A stretch of DNA of 64,000 bases from Symbiodinium natans (lineage: Eukaryota; Sar; Dinophyceae; Suessiales; Symbiodiniaceae): the NCBI GenBank assembly GCA_905221605.1, contig CAJNDS010002648.1, positions 266,415 to 330,414 of the forward strand, in the 5' to 3' direction. The translations under genes were made by a program, and so were the position numbers. The notes below the pieces were generated by a model. The model did no database searches. It saw only the letters and a list, made by a program, of their open reading frames with translations, and was not told where the DNA came from. Shown here one piece after another: positions 53,501-62,500 of the stretch (its first letter is position 1; every line of letters starts with the position of its first letter).

Positions 53501-56500
53501 CATCTTCATGAGAAGAAGCCTCTTTCAGTAGCAGTGATCTTTGCCGACGCACACCAAGCAACAATTGTGCACGACAGCTGGCGAGACTTGGCGTCGGCCG
53601 CTGTAGTTTCCTAAGTCAGGAAGACAAGCTTCGAGGCGCTGGAGCCGTGCCGTCTTCAGGCATCGGCTTGGTCGACCAGTTGCTATTGGTTGCCCGCAAA
53701 AATAGTGTCTTAAGATTGTTCACCGATTGTTGTATGATGGTCACTGATTACGCGAGACGTTTTCGCAGGTCTTTTGCAATGGGTGCCGTCGTTGCTTTTT
53801 TTTGGTCGGCTCCTTATCGGCGGGGCAGTGGCTTCTGCGGTCATGGGTGCGTCCGTGGCGGAGGTGGACTGTAGCGGGTTGTGCGGTTGTATGATTCCAA
53901 TGCTTGCGGTAAAGGCAGTGACTTTCTGCGGGGGTGTTTTCTGCACGAGACGGTTCAGGGCACTGCAGGACTCGCGTCCACTTCAGTTTGTGAAGAAGAG
54001 TACGAAGTTCTACAGGTTGTCGAACCGACGTCTGTACGCGTTGAATGATAATGTAGATGTCTTGAAAGAGTTAGGGCATCTTTATGAGAAGATGCCTCTT
54101 TCAGTAGCAGTGATCTTTGCCGATCCACACCAAGCAACAATTGGGGCACGACAGCTGACAGGACACTTCAATGTGCGCACAACGGTGCGCAGCTCGACCC
54201 GAGAGACCGCTTGGATCATCCCCCACGCAAGAGCAGAAGTGATAGCTAGTATTCGTTGTTCACCGATTGTTGTATGATGGTCACTGATTACGCGAGACGT
54301 TTTCGCGGGTCTTTTGCAATGGGTGCCGTCGTTGCTTTTTTTTGGTCGGCTCCTTATCGGCGGGGCAGTGGCTTCTGCGGTCATGGGTGCGTCCGTGGCG
54401 GAGGTGGACTGTAGCGGGTTGTGCGGTTGTATGATTCCAATGCTTGCGGTAAAGGCAGTGATTTTCTGCGGGGGTGTTTTCTGCACGAGACGGTTCAGGG
54501 CACTGCAGGACTCGCGTCCACTTCAGTTTGTGAAGAGGAGTACGAAGTTTTACAGGTTGTCGAACCGACGTCTGTACGCGTTGAATGATAATGTAGATGT
54601 CTTGAAAGAGTTAGGGCATCTTCATGAGAAGATGCCTCTTTCAGTAGCAGTGATCTTTGCCGATCCACACCAAGCAACAATTGGGCACGACAGCTGACAG
54701 GACACTTCAATGTGCGCACAACGGTGCGCAGCTCGACCCGAGAGACCGCTTGGATCATCCCCCACGTAAGAGCAGAAGTGATAGCTAGTATTCGTTGCCA
54801 ACATCTGACTGCGTCTGTACGTTCACATCAAAAAAAGAGTAAATTATAAATCGTAAACCCTAAACCCTAAGAGAACGAAATTGGTGAATTTGTGCTTCAG
54901 GTTTCTTGGATTTCGTTTGTTTATAGGTTTTTAAATACAAAACAAGAGGGAACGTCAAATAATACATAAAGGTCCATGCCACATAGCACTATAGCAGCAC
55001 TATAACACGATAACACTATAACACTATAACACTATAACACTATAACACTATAACACTATAACACTATAACACTATAACACTATAACACTATAACACTATA
55101 ACACTATAAGCCTAAACCCGAAACCCTAAACCCTAAACCCGAAACCCCAGCCAAGGATCCGGGCATCTGCCAGAGGGAGAGGAGCAAGAAGCGGGGGGAT
55201 GCCAGGGACGCTGGGCCATGAAAGGGTTTAGGGTTCAGGATTCAGGGTTCAGGGTTCAGGGTTTAGGGTTTAGGGGTTTAGGGCCTAAACCCTAAACCCT
55301 AAGTAGACTCCAAACTTTCATCGCACCCGAAGCCGAGGACCCTGCGGCCACTTTAGGCGACGGGGAGGATGCCGAGGCGCTGGGTTTAGGGTTTAGGGTT
55401 TAGGGTTGAGGGTTGAGGGTTGAGGGTTTGGGGTTCAGGGTTAGAGGTTTTCGGGTCTTCTGGGGGGGTTCGGAGTCTTCTGGGGATTCTGGGGCGTTTG
55501 AGTTTAGGGTTTGGGGTTTTGGGGTCTTGGGGTTTTAGGGTTTTGGGGTTTTGGGGTTTTGGGGTTTTGGGGTTTTTAAGTGGTAGAGTCAAGAGATCGA
55601 GGGTTTTATGGTTTAGGGTTTACTCTTCTGACCTTCTGGTCCAGGGTTTGCAAGGTTTAGGCTTTCGGGTCTATAGGGTTCAGGGTTTCGCGTCCGTTTA
55701 AGCCAAGCTGGGAACCCTGAACCCGGCACTCAGCCACCCTGATGTAGCCGTAGTTCTTTGGGGGCGACTGCGGGAGTGTAGGGGAGAGGGGGGGGCGGTT
55801 GTAGAGGAGGTTTGAAGGTTTGCGGTTTAGGGGTGTCCTGTGCCTCAACCACAAACCCCAATCCTCCAAGCCCTAAGCCCCGAGCCCTAAGCCCTAAACC
55901 CGGAAATGAGGCCCCCAAAGCAACTGCCATTCCCAGCAAGGGCCTGTGTCATCCCCCCCCCCCCAGGCCTTGCCCAGAATCCTAAGTTCATAATTTGGGT
56001 TTAGGGTTTAGGGTTTAGGGTTCAAGTGGCCCCAAAAGATGAGTTCAGGGTTTAGGGTTCAGATGCCCACAGACTGCCCACTTCCATCCCAGAGCCTCGG
56101 CCGGCCCGAACTTCTTCATCGGTAGATTCCACACGGCGGGGGTTTAGGGTTTAGGGTTTAGGGTTTAGGGTTTAGGGTTTAGGGTTTAGGGTTTAGGGTT
56201 TAGGGTTTAGGGTTTAGGGTTTAGGGTTTAGGGTTACGGGTTTAGGGTTTCAGGTTTGGGGTTTGGGGTTTGGAGTTTAGGGTTTAGGGTTTAGCACCTG
56301 AGACCCGAAGTCCCTACTAAGACCCTTGAACAGCAACCCTGAGCCCTGATGTTTAGGGTTTAGGGTTTAGGGTTTAGGGTTTAGGGTTTAGGGTTTAGGG
56401 TTTGGGACTTGGGGTTTGGGGTTTAGGGTTTAGGGTTCTCGGGGCCAGGACGGCGGCTTCGAGGGCGGCGGGGATATTGTGAGGGAGCAGGACAGCTCGC

Positions 56501-59463
56501 TGACTGCCATCTCCATGTCCTTCGCCTGCAGAGAGGGTTAGGGTTTAGGGTTTAGGTTTTAGGGTTTAGGGTTTAGGGTTTAGGGTTTAGGGTTTAGGGT
56601 TTAGGGTTTAGGGTTTAGGGTTTAGGGGTTAGGGGTTAGGGGTTTGGGTGTAGGGTTCAGGGTTCAGGGTTTAGGGTTAAGGGTTAAGGGTTAAGGGCGA
56701 TCCTAACCCTGTAGACGTTTGCAAGAGGGTCGATTTTCGGGGTGCTCACGAGGCTACAGGGGCTTTGTGGATAAAGTTGACTTGCCCGGGCCCTCCATGG
56801 CGATCCTTAGGAAGAATGAGGACAGATTTAAGGTCAGAGGTTTTGTCTAACCTCGAGCCCAGAGAAACAAATCAAGCCGACAACCTCTCCACGCCCCTAC
56901 AAAGCCCCTGGACACTAAACCCTAAACCCTAAACCCTAAACCCCAAACCCCAAACCCCAAACCCCAAACCCCAAACCCTAAACCCTAAACCCTAAACCCT
57001 AAACCCTAAACCCTAAACCCTAAATCATCCGGCTTGACCCTGAGAAGTCTGAGGCTGCTCGAGTTCCTCGAGGAGTACATGTCCGAGAAGCTACGGCTCA
57101 CGGAACGCCGCCGGGTTGAAGTTCTAGGGCTCTTAAGGGATGGGGTATTTAGGGTTCAGGGTTCAGGGTTTAGGGTTTGGGGTTGAGGGTAGGGTTTAGG
57201 GTTTAGGGTTTAGGGTTTAGGGTTTAGGGTTTAGGGTTTAGGGTTTAGGGTTTAGGGTTTAGGGTTTAGGGTTTAGGGTTTAGGGTTTAGGGTTTAGGGT
57301 TTAGGGTTTAGGGTTTAGGGTTTAGGTTAGGGTTTAGGGTTTAGGGTTTAGGGTTTAGGGTTTAGGGTTTAGGGTTTAGGGTTTAGGGTTTAGGGTTTAG
57401 GGTTTAGGGTTTAGGGTTTAGGGTTTAGGGTTTAGGGTTTTGGGTTTAGGGTTTAGGGTTTAGGGTTTAGGGTTCAGGGTTCAGGGTTCAGGGTTCAGGG
57501 TTCAGGGTTCAGGTTTCAGGTAGGTAGCTAGGGAACCTTAGGGAAGCTTAGGGAGCCTTAGAGAGTAGTGGGGAGTATTCGGGAGCCTTGGGGTACGTAC
57601 GCCCCTTGATTCCCCTTCCCTGAAGATTCCGATAGTGGAAGGGAGGCTTGGAAGGTCTATCTGCCACAGGGCTTTTTGAGGCTTAAGAGTTCCAGGGTCA
57701 CGGCTTAGGGTTTAGGATTTAGGGTTTAGGGTTTAAGGTTTAGGGTTTGAGGCTGAAGGCTTGAGGGTTTTGGAGAACTTTGGGGTTTGAGGGTTGGGGG
57801 GAGGGCACTTGGCTGCTTTTTTGCGTTCGAAGGCCCTATGCCTTCAGCCCCTTAACCCACACTCCTCCCCCCTCCAAACTTGTGCACAAACGGCCCAAGC
57901 CCCAAGCTTCAAGCTCTCGAGATGACATAATCCTCCCCCTCCGTATCTGCGAATGAGTGAGGCTTTGATTCCAAAGATGTCCTACAGGCCAGAAACTGTG
58001 TCTCCCAGGGTTGAGGCCCTAGAGACCCTAAACCCCAATTTTTCTTGTTTCACGTGGTGTGTTTGCACCGAACCCTAGATCCTGAGTTCCATCCCGCCGC
58101 CCACCCCCTGCTTGCAATGCCCTGAGCGAGGCGTCGTGGCAGCTTTCTGGCGGAAAGCACCGTGCTTGTGGCTCCCGGGCAGCAACGCTGGGTGCTTCTT
58201 GGGGTACTAGCCCTAAACCCTGGACCCAAAGCCCGAAACCCCAAAGCGTAGGGCTTAGGCCCCTTTGGCTTCGGCTTGAAGAGAGCCCTAAACCCGCAAC
58301 CTTCCTGGCCCCCAGTCTTGCGAACCGAGGCACTGGGGAACCATGGTGAACCTCTGCCTCATCGGCGAGCATTCTCGACGGGTGGGTGGGGGCCCTTGGC
58401 TGTCACCCAAGACCCACATGGTCACTTCTCTGGAATCTGGTCCCTTTTGGACCAGTGAACTGACCACATGGGTTGAACTGCCTAGTCACTTCGGAAACTA
58501 CCCTGAGGTCCTATACCTTAAATCTTGGGCAAGACCCTCGGCGCTCCACCATGAAGCCTGAGCTCTAAACTCTAAACTCTAAACTCTAAACTCTAAACTC
58601 TAAACTCTAAACTCTAAACTCTAAACTCTAAACTCTAAACTCTAAACTCTAAACTCTAAACTCTAAACTCTAAACTCTAAACTCTAAACTCTACACCCTA
58701 AACCCTAAACCCTAAGCCCTCAACCCTCAACCCTCAACCCTCAGCCTAGCCGTGAGCCAAGCCAGAAAGATGCAGGTGCCAACCCCATCTCGGACAGGCA
58801 GCGCCTCTGCTTGTCGCCCGGCCTTCACAAGACCCTACACCCCAAACCCTACAATCCCCAAACCCTACAATCCCTAATCCCTAAACCCTAAACCCTCAAC
58901 CCTAAACCCTAAACCCCAAACCCTAAACCCTAAACCCTCAACCCCATATTAAGGCTTAGGATTCAGGATTTCGGGTTTCATGTCTGTTCTTGTCGAGGTT
59001 GGAGGAGGAACTACGTAAAAAACCCTAAAACCCTAAACCCTCAACCCTAAACCCTAAACCCCAAACCCTAAACCCTAAACCCTCAACCCCATATTAAGGC
59101 TTAGGATTCAGGATTTCGGGTTTCATGTCTGTTCTTGTCGAGGTTGGAGGAGGAACTACGTAAAAAACCCTAAAACCGAATCTGTAAACCCTAAGTTAAA
59201 AGCCCAAAGCCGCCCCCATGTCCCTCACATCCCCCCCAAAACCCTAAACCCTGAACCCTGCGCCCGAAACCCTAAACCCTAAACCCTAAGCCCTAAACCC
59301 CAAACCAAGGCTTTACATCATGGAGGCCGCGGTGAGGCAGGGCTGGAGGGTTTAGGGTTTAGGGTTTAGGGTTTAGGGTTTAGGGTTTAGGGTTTAGGGT
59401 GTAGGGTGTAGGGTGTAGGGTTCAGGGTTCAGGGTTCAGGGTTCAGGGTTTAGGGTTCAGGGT

Positions 59464-59501
<38 letters not shown>

Positions 59502-62500
59502 GGGGGTGGTGGTACACAATGCACGGCTTTGGGATTCAGGGTGTTAGGTCTCGGGGTTTGAGGGTGAGGTGTTCTGGGTTTAGGGTTGACGGTTTGAGGG
59601 TGTGGTGTTTAGGGTTTAGGTTTAGAGTTTAGAGTTTAGGGCTTCTGCGGTTTTGGGGCTTGGGGTTTGGGAGGGAGGCAAGGAGGGAGGGAATGAGGGA
59701 GCTTGAGCTGGGTTGTGTGGTGCAGAGTCTTCGGGCTTCTAGGGTTTGGGGGTCTAGGCTTGTTTGGCTTGCTAGGGACCCTACATGAACCCCCCCCCGC
59801 CCCCAACAACCCCAAGCCCTAAAGCCTGTGAGTCCTGAGCTTGCTAAGCCCCTAGAACTCGCAAATTCTTGAACCCCTCTACATCCCAATCTCCCAGGCT
59901 GATACCCTAGCCCCGCCTAGACCCCGCACCTCGATTGGTTGCTAATCTTGGCCCCGAACCCTGAACCCTGAACCCTGAACGCTGAACGCTGAACCCTGAA
60001 CCCTGAACCCTGAACCCTGAACCCTGAACCCTGAACCCTGAACCCTAAACCCTAAACCCTAAACCCTAAACCCTTAGCCCCAAGCCCTAAGCCCTAAACG
60101 TCCACAAAGGTTGGCCGCCGAGGATGTCAAGCAAGCGCGCGAGAAGGAGAAGGCACCGTCCAATCCGAAGCTCTAAACCCTAAACCCTCAACCCTAAGCC
60201 TTAAACCCTAAACCCTAAACCCTCAACCCTAAGCCCTAAACCCTACAACCCTAAGCCCTAAACCCTAAACCCGAAACCCTCAACCCTAAACACTTAACCC
60301 AGTGGGCCTTTGCTTCTTTGCCATGCTATTACTTTGATTTCAGACGAAGCCTGACTGTCTACGAACATTTTTGACTGGTTGCGAGCCGGGTGTCGACGTC
60401 CTGAAAGGAGAACACGGCGCTCCGGATGAACGAGGCGCGCTGTCGCCTAAAACTCAGCCCTCGGGCCGTAGACCCTGAGTTTTTTGTTTTTTTGCAGTCT
60501 TTGGACTTTCCTGCATCAATGCAATCAAACCTTTAAGCCGTAATCCCTAAAGCCCTTATGCCCTCGAGCCCTAAACCCTAACCCCCCCCTCCTCCTGGGT
60601 CTGAGTAGGGAATGAGGGAATCAGGGAATGAGGGAATGAGGGCGATTTTCTACCCTCTAAGGGATTATATAGGGCCAGGGTTTAGGGCTCTAAACCCTAA
60701 ACCCTAAACCCTAGGGTTTAGGCACAAGATTTCCCAACTATCCTTAAGGGAGGGACATGGGCGTCTAACTTTGGGGGGGGGGGGGGGGGGGGGGGTGTTT
60801 TTTTTGGGTGGGCATGCGCAGTCGAGGGTCTCGATGCCCTCAACCCTACACTCCAAACCCTAAACCCTAAATCCTAAACCCTAAACCCTAAACGCTAAAC
60901 CCTAAACCCTAAACCCTAAACCCTAAACCCTAAACCCTAAACCCTAAACCCTACACCCTAAACCCTAAACCCTAAACCCTAAACCCAGGAGGAGCAGTTC
61001 CTTCTCCTCAGCCACTTGTGCAAGATTCTCTTGGAGTATGCCGTAGAGAATTCGCAGAGCCAGGCGGATGGCTGTCACTATTGGGCCCTGCCCCCCAAAC
61101 CCTAAATCCTAAATCCTAAGCCCAAAACCCTAACCACCCTCAAACCAAGTAGGAACTGAAGATTTCTGTGGGGGTTTCAGAAGCGCCCTGAAGCTATCCT
61201 CCCTTCTCCGCGCTTCTCGTCAGGAGGGTAGAGGGTTCAAGGTTTCGAGGGGTTTCGGGTTTAGGGTTTAGGGTCCCTTTTGGGGCCACTACTATTTTTT
61301 AGGGTACCCCAAAAGGGACCATTTTGCGAACCGACCACGTGATTATCTACTGAAGCCTGTGAAGTGCGGTGTAAGGTCCAGGCGGCTTTGCAAACCTGAA
61401 GCCCGACATCGTCCTAAGCCAAGACAGCCCTAACTCCAAAACACGTAAGCAACAAAATCTTCAAACCCCCGAGCCCAAAGATAAGAACCCCTCAACCCTA
61501 AACCCTAAACCCCAAACCCCAAACCCCAAACCCTAAACCTTCTACCCCAAGCCCAAAGCAGCCCTCGAGTTGGGTGTCTGCTTCTCAAGCGGGGGCGGAA
61601 CCGGAGTGCAGCCCCGGAACGGAGCGCAGTCCCAAATCCGAGCCCGAAATCCTAAACCCTCAACACCGCAACCCTAAAAACCTCAAAACCCTAAACCCCA
61701 AAACCCCAAAACCCCAAAAACCCTAGAACCCTAAAGCTCTAAAACCCAAACGCCTAAACCCTAAACCCTAAACCCTAAACCCTGAACCCTAAACCCTGAA
61801 CCCTAAACCCTAAATCCCACACCTTCATCACCAAAAAGACTCTCGGGGAGGTCCTCGTGAACGCCAAGGCGATGTGCTTGGCCCTCCGGCGGGCCATAGA
61901 AGACCCAGTGCCGATGGAGACCATGAGGAACTGTGCCATGGCAAGGTTTCGGGTTTAGGGTTTCGGGTTTAGGGTTTAGGGTTTGGGGTTTAGGGTTTAG
62001 GGTTTAGGGTAGTAGGGGATGAGGGAGGTAGGTACCCTCTAGAATTTTCTTCAAGGGCTTTTATAGGGGGAAGAAGGGTGCCGAATTCCCTCCTTCTCTG
62101 CGAAGAGCCAGTCGGAGGAGACCTGTATGGGGGTTTGGGGGTTCAGGAGTTTGAGGTTTTAGATGTTTAGGGTTTGAGTTTGGGAGGCTTGGGATTTTCA
62201 ACTTGATCATTGTCAGCCCTAAACCCTAAACCTAATATTGGAACCTCTGAGCTTGGGGCACCATTGGGAGCCTACACCCTGAACCCTTAACTCTAAACCC
62301 TAAACCCTACACCCTAAACCCTAAACCCTAAACCCTAAACTCTAAACCTAAACCTAAACCCTAAACCCTAAACACTAAACCTAAACCCTGAGCCCTAGAC
62401 CGTGTGAAGCCGCAGGTGCCGATTCGCTGCTGAGCCTCGCCAAGAACTTCGACGAAGCCAAGACGGTCTTCTTGGATCTGTCCAAAGAGGCGCTCAACTC

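Larger units (their letters stand above)
53001..54797 (+). repeat. Three tandem gene-like units (587 and 540 bp periods)
   Basis: Units two and three (53718-54257 and 54258-54797) are 540 bp each and nearly identical. Unit one (from about 53001/53131) is 587 bp upstream and more diverged. Each unit encodes on the + strand a frame containing RPLQFVKKSTKFYRLSNRRL followed by YALNDNVDVLKELGHL. The S.NRRL.AL pattern looks protein-like, and changes between copies are modest. The units may be tandem copies of a small gene or exon. Confidence 0.8.
47394..54994. mobile_element. 7.6-kb element with terminal inverted repeats
   Basis: The left end (47394-47439) and the reverse complement of the right end (54949-54994) align without gaps over 46 bases at 36 identical positions. 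They share CTATAG, CTATGT, GGACCTTTATG and TTATTTGACG. Both ends abut the same 8-bp satellite in direct orientation. The interior differs in composition from the rest of the window. It holds a 175-bp AT-rich array, a 30-bp minisatellite, a - strand transposase-like ORF and tandem 540-bp units, and few telomere-type repeats. This looks like a DNA transposon, perhaps composite, inserted in a satellite in an intron. The transposase family is not determined. Left ends read CACTATAG, but the right end lacks TAGTG, so I do not call it CACTA. Confidence 0.7.

Noticed and set aside
47394-54994. Calling the inverted-repeat element a CACTA (En/Spm) transposon
   Set aside because: The left edge reads CACTATAG, but the right end does not finish in TAGTG, and the edge motif is also the satellite unit. 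The ORF pattern alone is not enough.
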